From positions 1-64,000 of the forward strand of contig DXFX01000009.1 in assembly GCA_019114245.1 (NCBI GenBank): DNA of 64,000 bases, read 5' to 3'. Shown here piece after piece: positions 56,846 through 64,000 of the stretch; within the stretch, counting starts at the first letter, position 1, and the number at the start of each line of letters is the position of its first letter. This DNA comes from Candidatus Borkfalkia faecipullorum (GTDB lineage Bacteria > Bacillota > Clostridia > Christensenellales > Borkfalkiaceae). The notes under the pieces are model-generated. The model worked only from the letters and a program-made list of their open reading frames with translations, was not told where the DNA came from and made no database searches. Made by a program: the position numbers and the translations under genes.

Positions 56846-58849
56846 ATGAAAATATCCGCAAAAAAACTGGCTGCGGCACTGATGGCGGGAAGCATTGCGC
56901 TGACCGCCGTCGGCTGCGGCCCGACAGAACAAAAACCCGCACCGAAGCCCGATCTGAACAGCTGGAACGTCACATCCCCTGACGGGACGATCGACGTCCG
57001 CATCGGCATGGACAGCGCGGGTGCGCTGTACTACACGGTGCAGAAAGGGGACGTCGCGGTGGTGGACCAGTCGACGCTCGGCTTTGCGGTCGCAGAGGAC
57101 GATCTGAGTTTTCTCACCTTTGAAGGAGAAAAGACAGAGCGCGTCACGGGCTCGTACGACAACGTTACGGGCAAACGTTCCCACGTGGAATACGATTGCA
57201 ACCAGACGACCCTCACTTTCAAGGCGTGGCAGTTCTATCTGGACGTCGTCATGCGCGCCTACGACGACGGTTACGCCTTCCGCTACGCCATCCGCGGCGT
57301 GGACGGCGGGGAAGGCACGCTGACCGTGGAAGAGGAAAAGACAGAGTTCGCTCTGCCGGAAAATTCCGTCGTGTGGTCGCAGCCCTATGTCACCAACAAG
57401 GCGACGGGCAAATTCTTCTCCTACGAGGAAGCGTATGTGCGCCGCAAGGCGAGCAACCTTGCGGGCAAGATCATCTCCATGCCCATGCTGTATCAGGCAG
57501 GGGAATCGGAAGTGTATTCCCTCATCACCGAATCCGAGCTCATCGGCAGCGGCTTTTACGGCTCCTTCCTGGAAGAGAGCGAGGAAAAAGAGGGGACTGG
57601 CATCTTACAGACGGTTCGCACCCCCGCGACCGCACTGGAAACGGACAACGTCGTCTCTTACCCGTTTGAGTCTCCCTGGCGCGTCGGCATCACGGGCGAC
57701 ATGAAGACGGTCATCGAGAGCGAATTGGTCGAAAAAGTGTACGACGATGCCGAATATTGGAAACCGGACGACTACGACAGCCTGACCGCCGAAGAACAGG
57801 CCACGTACGATTATTCGTGGGTGGAACCGGGCGTCACGGCGTGGAACTGGCTCAGATACACGGGCAGCGTCGGCCAGAACGACTGGGATCTGCAGATCAG
57901 CTATGTGGACCTCGCCGCGGAGATGGGCTGGAAATACACCATTCTGGACGGCGGCTGGAGTGCAGGAAGCACGTTCAATACGGCGGGTTTGACAAAATTC
58001 TGCGAATACGCCGCCCAAAAGGGCGTCAAAGTGCTGGTATGGTGCGATGCGCTCGTCGATTTCAGCAACGGCGTCGAAAGCCTGCTCTGCTCCAAGCTGG
58101 ATCAGTGGAAGAGCTGCGGCGTGGCGGGCATCAAGATCGACTTCTTTGACGGACAAAACGCCAACGCCCCCAAATTCCAGGGCGAAGACATCGATATGAT
58201 CAAATGGTACGAGACCATTTATCAGGAAACGGCGCGCAGACAGATGATCGTCAACTGCCACGGCGCCAACAAGCCTACGGGCGAACGCAGGATCTATCCC
58301 AACGTCATCAACCGCGAAGCGATCCGCGGCAACGAGATGAGGAACATAGACAGCTCCGTCACGGTCAACTCCATGTTCACGCGCGGCGTGCTCGGCTCCT
58401 GCGATTTCACGCCCGTCGTCACGCCGAGGAGCTCGGGAATGACCATGGGACAGCAGATGGCGCTCGCCGTCCTGTACGAATCGGGCACGCCCTCCATGGC
58501 CGATTATGCCGATACCTACAGGGACGAGCTGATCAATAATTTTTATAAATCCGTTCCCGCCGCGCGCGACGAGACGGTTTACCTGTGCGGATTGCCGGAC
58601 GAGTACTACTGTGCCGCCGTCCGCGTGGGCGACGAATGGTTTGTGGCAGGCATCAACGGAATTTTGGAAAGCCAGGCAACCATCGATTTCTCTTTCCTCG
58701 GAGAGGGAAGCTATACGGCAGAATTTTTCACCGACGCAGAAGGTGCGAAAACGGTGGAAAAACAGACAAAAACCATCACTTCCGCCACCAAGGAAACGGT
58801 TTCCATGGCGAAAAACGGCGGATTCGTGTATCATCTCACCAAAGTCTGA
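56846..58849 (+). CDS. Glycoside hydrolase family 97 lipoprotein
   Basis: 667 residues, AGGAGG upstream, 10 nt after the binding-protein stop. Lipobox LTAVGC. An N-terminal GH97 beta-sandwich (about 40-280), then the (beta/alpha)8 catalytic part: WNWLRYTGSVGQNDW, KYTILDGGWS, VLVWCD, GVAGIKIDFFDG, VNCHGANKP and INREAIRGNE. In this family a retaining mechanism needs an Asp at the KIDFF position, which is present, pointing to retaining alpha-galactosidase-like rather than inverting (SusB-like) chemistry. The Glu in REAIRGNE is the probable acid. It would act outside the membrane on the oligosaccharide taken up by the ABC system. Confidence 0.9.
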   Translation: MKISAKKLAAALMAGSIALTAVGCGPTEQKPAPKPDLNSWNVTSPDGTIDVRIGMDSAGALYYTVQKGDVAVVDQSTLGFAVAEDDLSFLTFEGEKTERVTGSYDNVTGKRSHVEYDCNQTTLTFKAWQFYLDVVMRAYDDGYAFRYAIRGVDGGEGTLTVEEEKTEFALPENSVVWSQPYVTNKATGKFFSYEEAYVRRKASNLAGKIISMPMLYQAGESEVYSLITESELIGSGFYGSFLEESEEKEGTGILQTVRTPATALETDNVVSYPFESPWRVGITGDMKTVIESELVEKVYDDAEYWKPDDYDSLTAEEQATYDYSWVEPGVTAWNWLRYTGSVGQNDWDLQISYVDLAAEMGWKYTILDGGWSAGSTFNTAGLTKFCEYAAQKGVKVLVWCDALVDFSNGVESLLCSKLDQWKSCGVAGIKIDFFDGQNANAPKFQGEDIDMIKWYETIYQETARRQMIVNCHGANKPTGERRIYPNVINREAIRGNEMRNIDSSVTVNSMFTRGVLGSCDFTPVVTPRSSGMTMGQQMALAVLYESGTPSMADYADTYRDELINNFYKSVPAARDETVYLCGLPDEYYCAAVRVGDEWFVAGINGILESQATIDFSFLGEGSYTAEFFTDAEGAKTVEKQTKTITSATKETVSMAKNGGFVYHLTKV

Positions 58850-58892
58850 TCTTCTTTTGTCCCCGTAAAACGGGGCGCAAGGCAAGTGAACG

Positions 58893-58921
58893 GCCGCTCT
58901 CCCGCGGGTGCGGGAGAGCGG
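58893..58921. terminator. Intercistronic hairpin
   Basis: CCGCTCTCCCGC pairs with GCGGGAGAGCGG around GGGT, between the GH97 and binding-protein genes. No T run follows; it may set relative mRNA levels. Confidence 0.55.
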
Positions 58922-59018
58922 TAAAACGCCGCACATTCTGCGGAAACGCGGGGAAACGCCCCGCGGCGCGCCGCGATCGGAAAAATTGCGGCCATCAAAC
59001 ATTTTAAGGAGTTCCGGA

Positions 59019-60476
59019 ATGAAAAAGAAACTTTTAAGCCTGATCTTTGCGTTCGTCTGCATTTTCGCGTTTGCGGGATGCGGCAGAGGCACAACTCCCT
59101 CCGGCGGCGACGGCTCGGGAACCATCAAAAACCCCTGGTGGACGACGGAAGGAACGCTGGAACAGGAAGACGGAAAAGTCGTCTTTGACGAAGTGGAGAT
59201 CGATCTGACGACGGTCGTCAACGGCGAGGACCTCGCGGCGTTCAACCAGATCATAGCGCAGTTCAACGCAGAGTACAGGGGAAAGATCTCCGTCATCTCC
59301 ACGTCCGTCAACCAAGCTAACTTTGAAACCACCGTGGCGCAGCAGATCGCCAACGATTCCAATGCGCCCGACCTCATCATGTCCCACCAGAAAGGGCATA
59401 AATCTTTTGTGGAAAACAAGCTCATCCAGCCCTTCAACGAGACGATGGAACAGTCGGGCATCGAGATCAGCCTCAACGACTACGCGGCAGGGCTGGCACA
59501 GTACAGCAACCTCGGGTATGAAGGGTACACCTTCGGCATCCCCGCCGACGCGCAGAGCATGGTCATCTATTATAACAAGAATATGCTTGCACGGTACGGC
59601 AACAAGCTGCCCCAGACGCACGCCGAACTCATCGAGCTGTGCGACGAGGTCGCTCAGGCGGAAAACATCAAGCCGATCGCCGTATCCACCAGCCTGGAAT
59701 TCTTCCCCGATTATGTTTTCCCGACGGCCATCGTGCAGAACGGCGGATCGCTGTACGATACGGAAAACTACTACGCAAACTGGGCAAGCGATCCCGCAAA
59801 TCTGCAGGCGTTCAAGGACGCGGCGCAGTCCTTGCGCGATATTTTCTACCACACCCCCGCTCTGGCTGACCTGAACAAGGGCGAATCGGAAGCTCTCAAC
59901 AACTTCCTCAACGATAAGGCGCTCTTCTATTTCGGTATGCCCTGGAATCTCAATTCCCTTGTGGAATCTTATGCGCAGGGCCACGGCAACCTCACGATGG
60001 ATGCGGTCAAGGAAAACTACATCGGTGCGGCCTCCGTTGCCAATATGTTCGCTCTGGAAAGCGGCACCGAGGACGGCAACAAGATCTTCGGGGATTCGCA
60101 TTTCTTTGCCATGAGCAAGACGGTCACCGACGTCAATAAGAAAGCGGCGATCTGCGAGTTTATCAAATGGTTTACGCAGACGGGTTCGGTCGGCGCCGCA
60201 TGGGCGGAAGCGGGACATATCAGCGCTTCCACCATCATCGCCAACACGGCCGAATACACGGAAAACAGCGTCGTCACCGATTATATCACCCGGTTCTATC
60301 CCGACCTCAACTACTTCGTGTGCGCGGGAAATACTCCTTATTACAGCGACATGGCTACCCAGATGCGCGCCCTGTTCGTCGATCTGATGGCGGAAAGCAC
60401 GGGCGCCAAGGACGAGGCGATCATCACTTCCGCGCAGGACGACCTGAACGCGATCATCGACTTTATTCTGATGTGA
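59019..60476 (+). CDS. ABC sugar-binding lipoprotein
   Basis: 485 residues from ATG 59019, AAGGAG upstream. Lipobox FAFAGC (Cys near 20). Solute-binding family 1: DLTTVVNGEDLAAFNQIIAQF, NDSNAPDLIMSHQKG, GIPADAQSMVIYYNKNML and ALFYFGMPWNLNSL. It has no InlB repeats, unlike its paralogue at 55018. The first permease starts two bases after its stop, so it is the cognate receptor. Confidence 0.9.
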   Translation: MKKKLLSLIFAFVCIFAFAGCGRGTTPSGGDGSGTIKNPWWTTEGTLEQEDGKVVFDEVEIDLTTVVNGEDLAAFNQIIAQFNAEYRGKISVISTSVNQANFETTVAQQIANDSNAPDLIMSHQKGHKSFVENKLIQPFNETMEQSGIEISLNDYAAGLAQYSNLGYEGYTFGIPADAQSMVIYYNKNMLARYGNKLPQTHAELIELCDEVAQAENIKPIAVSTSLEFFPDYVFPTAIVQNGGSLYDTENYYANWASDPANLQAFKDAAQSLRDIFYHTPALADLNKGESEALNNFLNDKALFYFGMPWNLNSLVESYAQGHGNLTMDAVKENYIGAASVANMFALESGTEDGNKIFGDSHFFAMSKTVTDVNKKAAICEFIKWFTQTGSVGAAWAEAGHISASTIIANTAEYTENSVVTDYITRFYPDLNYFVCAGNTPYYSDMATQMRALFVDLMAESTGAKDEAIITSAQDDLNAIIDFILM

Positions 60477-60477
60477 T

Positions 60478-61503
60478 ATGGATGCAATGACCGAAAAAAA
60501 GCGGCTTGAGATGAAACGCAGCAAGCGGCGGGAAGGTTTTCTCGCCCTTGCTCTCATCAGCCCGTATCTGGTCGTATTTCTGCTGTTTACGCTCATCCCG
60601 TTTTTGCTGGGATTTGTCTTTTCCTTCATGCGTTACAACCCGTACACGCCCGAGGAAAACAGCTTTTACGGCTTCAACAACTACATCAATATCTTTAACT
60701 TCGATCTTCCCATTTCCAAGTCGTTCTGGGAATCGTTTACCACCATGCTCGTGTTCGACGTCGTGGCGGTGCCCTGCCTGATCGTCATTCCGCTTGCGCT
60801 CGCGTATTTCATCAATATGCACCCGCCCGGATATAAAATTTTCCGCGCCATCATTTTCCTGCCCAGCGTGGTTTCCATCACCATCGTCGGCATCATTTTC
60901 GGAAATATGTTTGCAAGCAACAGTTCGGGGCTCATCAACGCGTGGCTGAACACGGAGATCAAGTGGCTGGCGGGCAAGCCGTGGGCAGGGGACACCCTGC
61001 GCTGGCTGGTCATGCTCATCGCCAGTATCTGGTGGCAGACGGGCACCAACTTCGTCATCTTTTCGGGGGCGCTGCGCAACGTGCCGCAGTCCCTGTACGA
61101 GGCTTGCGAAATGGACGGCGGCAGCCGCTTCCAGCGCATTCTGTACGTCACGTTGCCGGGCATCCGTTCGGCAGTCGCCATCTGCCTGTTCAATACCCTC
61201 ATCGGGTACCTCAATCTGTACGGCCAGCCCTTCGTCCTCAATGAGATCGACAACGAGTCCATTCTCGTGTCTCCCATGATGTTCATACAGAAGTATCTGT
61301 CCGGCGGACTGGTCTATGCGCGGCAGACGGGTTACATCTGCGCCTGCGCCATTATTTTCGGATTGTTCGTCATGCTGTTCAGCGTACTGGAGCGCCGCAT
61401 CATGGCGGAACGCAAGCGCAAGAACGTCTATACGGAAAACTGCAAAAAATACTTTGCAAACAAACAGGCTCTGAAAGGGGAAGGAGGGGAACGGCATGAG
61501 TAA
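60478..61503 (+). CDS. Sugar ABC transporter permease (MalF/UgpA type)
   Basis: 341 residues. Six membrane helices with the EAA loop ALRNVPQSLYEACEMDGGS. A long basic N-terminus (KKRLEMKRSKRR) is typical. An ATG at 60487 is also possible. Its end overlaps the next permease by eight bases. Confidence 0.9.
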   Translation: MDAMTEKKRLEMKRSKRREGFLALALISPYLVVFLLFTLIPFLLGFVFSFMRYNPYTPEENSFYGFNNYINIFNFDLPISKSFWESFTTMLVFDVVAVPCLIVIPLALAYFINMHPPGYKIFRAIIFLPSVVSITIVGIIFGNMFASNSSGLINAWLNTEIKWLAGKPWAGDTLRWLVMLIASIWWQTGTNFVIFSGALRNVPQSLYEACEMDGGSRFQRILYVTLPGIRSAVAICLFNTLIGYLNLYGQPFVLNEIDNESILVSPMMFIQKYLSGGLVYARQTGYICACAIIFGLFVMLFSVLERRIMAERKRKNVYTENCKKYFANKQALKGEGGERHE

Positions 61504-62410
61504 GAGAAGGCGCACCAAGTCCGAACGCACGCGTTTCCGCGAAAAGCTGATCTCCTTCATCGTCCTGCTCGTGGTCTCCGTCGTGTGGATCATTCCGCTG
61601 CTGTATATGATCGGCACTTCTTTCAAGTCCGATCTGGAATTGCAGCTGCACCCGGATACCCTTTTCCCCACGTCCTGGAGCGAGTGGACGATCGAACACT
61701 ACTACGGCTTTATCGTCCGCGAAGGCAAGATCGACAATATGCCCATCTGGATGCTCAACTCCCTGTGGTCCACGCTCGCGACGGTGGGGCTGACCGTGCT
61801 GGTCGACCTCCTCACGGCGTACGCCGTGGTGTTTCTCAGGTTCAGGGGCAAGGGGACGTTCATGAAGTTCCTGCTCCTGTGGATGGCGGTGCCTTCCGTC
61901 ATCGGTACCGCGCCCTCGTTTGCGCTGTACTCCTCCATCCGCAACGCCCTCGACATCACGGGCAACACGGAAACGTACATTTACATTTATTTCTGGATCA
62001 TTCTGCCCGGAATCACGGGGATCTTCAATATGCTTCTCATGCGCAACTTTTTCGATTCCATCCCCAAGGACATCATCGACAGCGCAAAGAGCGACGGGGC
62101 AAGCAATTTTGCCATTTTCAGGCGGGTGGTCTGCCCGCTGGCAAAATCCACCATCATGCTCATCATTCTGTTCACGTTTACGGGCAGCTGGAACAACCTC
62201 CTCTGGCCGCAGCTGCTTCTTGCGGGCGGGGATTCGTATTGGAACACCATCACGGTCGCCCTCACGGGTTATACGGGCGGTTCGGCATGGGGCGCCAACG
62301 GCGTTGCCATGGCAACAAGCGTCTTTGCTCTCATCCCCATTTTTGTGGTGTTTGTCATTACGCAGAACAAGATGATCGACGGGCTCGCGACGACGGGCGT
62401 AAAAGGATAG
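61496..62410 (+). CDS. Sugar ABC transporter permease (MalG/UgpE type)
   Basis: 304 residues with GGGGAAGGAGG upstream. Six membrane helices and the EAA loop SIPKDIIDSAKSDGASN; C-terminal WNNLLWPQLL segment typical of the second permease. Forms the heterodimeric channel with the 60478 product. Confidence 0.9.
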   Translation: MSKRRRTKSERTRFREKLISFIVLLVVSVVWIIPLLYMIGTSFKSDLELQLHPDTLFPTSWSEWTIEHYYGFIVREGKIDNMPIWMLNSLWSTLATVGLTVLVDLLTAYAVVFLRFRGKGTFMKFLLLWMAVPSVIGTAPSFALYSSIRNALDITGNTETYIYIYFWIILPGITGIFNMLLMRNFFDSIPKDIIDSAKSDGASNFAIFRRVVCPLAKSTIMLIILFTFTGSWNNLLWPQLLLAGGDSYWNTITVALTGYTGGSAWGANGVAMATSVFALIPIFVVFVITQNKMIDGLATTGVKG

Positions 62411-62419
62411 GAGAACGGT

Positions 62420-64000
62420 ATGAATACAGCAGGCGAACAGAACGCAAAGCAGGCTTTTTTGTCCTTGCAGAACCTGGAAAAAATTTATCCCAACGGCGAA
62501 AAGGCGGTGTACAACTTCAATCTCGACATCGAAAAAAACGAGTTTCTGGTCATCGTCGGGCCGTCCGGCTGCGGTAAAACGACCACGCTGCGCATGGTGG
62601 CGGGGCTGGAGGACATCTCTTCGGGGGATATTTTCCTGGAAGGGGAGCTGCTCAATTACAAGCCCTGCAAGGACAGGCGCATGGCCATCGTCTTTCAGAG
62701 CTATGCCCTGTACCCGCAGATGAAGGTGTTCGACAACATTGCCTTCCCGCTCACCATCAACCGTTACGAAGCCCCCGTGACCGACGAATGTCTGCAAAGC
62801 TGTTTCCTGCTGAGGTCGCTGATGCGGGAGACGGACGCGCAAAAGCTGTTTGAAATTTTGTGCGGCATTCTCGGCGGCAAGGGCGGCGCACGCGCAAAGG
62901 CGGAAAGCCTTGCGGAAGTGTTTTCTCTCACCTATGAATGCGCAAAGCGGCTCATCGCCCTTTGCAAAAAATACAAGAAACAGAGCGCGCAGCAGCTGCT
63001 TTCTCAGAAAGAGCAGATCTTCGCGGAATGGGAGGCGCAACTCGGCGCCTGGGAGAGCGCCGAGCGTGGCGCTTTGCAGCAAAAAGGCATACACGTAGAC
63101 GAAAAATTCTGCGAACTGGACGAAAACGGCGCCGTAAAAATGCAGATGCGCAAGCTCACGCCGTACGAGATCAAGGTCAAGGTGTACGAGACGGCGGATA
63201 AGCTGGATCTGACGCCTTATCTCGACAAACTGCCCAAGGAACTGTCCGGCGGACAGATGCAGCGCGTGGCGCTGGGCAGGGCGATCGTGAAAAACGTTCC
63301 CATCTTTTTGATGGACGAACCGCTTTCCAACCTCGACGCAAAACTGCGCCTGACCATGCGCAGCGAGATCGTCAAGCTGCACAACCGCATCCACGCCACC
63401 ACCATCTACGTCACGCACGACCAGACGGAGGCGATGACGATGGCGTCGCGCATCGTCGTCATGTCCAAGGGCTTTGTGCAGCAGATCGGAACGCCCGAAG
63501 TCATCTACAACGATCCCGCCAACATCTTTGTGGCGCGGTTTATCGGTTCGCCCTCCATGAACGTGTTCAACGCAAAATTCGAGAGGGCGTCCTCCCGTTT
63601 CCGCTTCGGAAGTTTGGAGATCGCCGCGGGCAAGGACTTTGCGCAGCGCTGCGCCGAATTTTACAAGAGAAAGGAAGCGGAGCTTTCCGCCATGCTGGAC
63701 AATTTCGACGAGGCGGCGCACGAATCCATGCTCAAACTTCTCTCCGTGACGGGAGAATATGCGGAAAAGCGCCGCAAAACAGCGGAAAAAAACAGTCTGT
63801 GGGCAAACCTGAAGCGTCGGGTGGCAAAGTCCCCCGCGCAGGACAGATATGCGTTTGAGCGCGAAGTCTGCGCCCGCAAACTCGAAGAAGTCCGCTGCCG
63901 TCTGGATTCCGACTGCGAACTGACGCTGGGCATCCGCCCGGAAAACCTGCGCATCCGTATGCACGGGGCAGGGGAGACGGAAAAGAACGCGGTCACGGTG
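62420..64000 (+). CDS. Sugar ABC transporter ATPase (MsmK/UgpC type) with two large insertions, 3' end outside window
   Basis: 527 codons without a stop; start ATG 62420 follows GGAG. Walker A GPSGCGKTT at 47-55, Q-loop VFQSYALYP near 90, signature LSGGQMQR near 276, Walker B FLMDEPLSNLDA. In normal MsmK-type proteins Walker A Lys to LSGGQ is about 95 residues; here it is about 223. The extra 125-130 residues (about 112-245) sit in the helical subdomain after AFPLTINRYEAP. A second Lys/Glu-rich helical insertion lies in the C-terminal regulatory domain before TLGIRPENLRI. All ATPase motifs are intact, so the protein should still energise transport. Confidence 0.85.
   Translation, partial: MNTAGEQNAKQAFLSLQNLEKIYPNGEKAVYNFNLDIEKNEFLVIVGPSGCGKTTTLRMVAGLEDISSGDIFLEGELLNYKPCKDRRMAIVFQSYALYPQMKVFDNIAFPLTINRYEAPVTDECLQSCFLLRSLMRETDAQKLFEILCGILGGKGGARAKAESLAEVFSLTYECAKRLIALCKKYKKQSAQQLLSQKEQIFAEWEAQLGAWESAERGALQQKGIHVDEKFCELDENGAVKMQMRKLTPYEIKVKVYETADKLDLTPYLDKLPKELSGGQMQRVALGRAIVKNVPIFLMDEPLSNLDAKLRLTMRSEIVKLHNRIHATTIYVTHDQTEAMTMASRIVVMSKGFVQQIGTPEVIYNDPANIFVARFIGSPSMNVFNAKFERASSRFRFGSLEIAAGKDFAQRCAEFYKRKEAELSAMLDNFDEAAHESMLKLLSVTGEYAEKRRKTAEKNSLWANLKRRVAKSPAQDRYAFEREVCARKLEEVRCRLDSDCELTLGIRPENLRIRMHGAGETEKNAVTV

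Noticed and set aside
61400-63964. Antisense frame of 854 codons opposite the ABC permease/ATPase genes
   Set aside because: The plus strand encodes a clear permease and ATPase with intact motifs; the antisense product has no recognisable fold.

Overview
The window reads as the chromosome of a Bacillota (Firmicutes), most likely a gut-type Clostridia close to the Christensenellales. This is inferred from a full-length SpoIIE, a DegV fatty-acid-binding protein, Gram-positive Shine-Dalgarno sites, near-consensus sigma-A promoters with 16-17 nt spacers, and Listeria-Bacteroides (InlB B) repeats on lipoproteins. Base composition is uneven: the first 2 kb is AT-rich, and the 28-64 kb part is clearly more GC-rich. 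I found no rRNA, tRNA or CRISPR array.

Region by region. 0-5.3 kb: an AT-rich orphan membrane protein beside a possible IS-end remnant, a small DUF4760/SLOG operon, and a RiPP pair made of a PqqD-like/radical SAM/SPASM maturase overlapping a 48-residue Cys-rich precursor. 5.4-26.7 kb: one promoter, thirteen closely spaced same-strand genes and one terminator. The operon encodes a ClpB-like AAA+ ATPase, three large unknowns, an NrdG-like radical SAM enzyme, a Zn-ribbon P-loop GTPase of double-GTPase type, a GAP1-like membrane protein, a membrane-anchored InlB-repeat protein ending in a Hint domain, a transglutaminase-like protein, an HExxH protein and a pair of TraD-like ATPases of which the second has lost its P-loop. 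It resembles the GTPase/GAP1 NTP-dependent conflict systems but carries extra parts. 26.7-28.8 kb: a radical SAM 'mobile pair' around a MarR regulator. 29-31.5 kb: a carboxymuconolactone decarboxylase/flavodoxin pair, a small orphan and a Cys-cluster HTH protein.

31.8-38.1 kb: an HExxH protein, a vWA protein, a Ser/Thr kinase, a PP2C phosphatase and a Zn-ribbon GATase-like protein, i.e. a TerY-P-type triad with extra partners. 38.4-39.8 kb: a uracil/xanthine permease. 40-46 kb on the minus strand: a protein fusing TIR, ATP-grasp and radical SAM domains, followed by a pentapeptide-repeat protein. This is the most novel-looking architecture in the window.

46-51.7 kb is ordinary: a PfkB sugar kinase, SpoIIE, a YwaF/TMEM164-like membrane protein and DegV. 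52-64 kb is a carbohydrate locus: a decayed lipoprotein, a surface lipoprotein with four exact 258-bp tandem repeats, two ABC solute-binding lipoproteins (one with InlB repeats inserted before the binding fold), a GH97 glycosidase, two permeases and an ABC ATPase that runs off the window and carries two unusual insertions.

Five radical SAM enzymes and several signalling or conflict-type modules lie between 3.7 and 46 kb, which suggests an accessory island. All calls come from reading the sequence; no database search or structure prediction was run.
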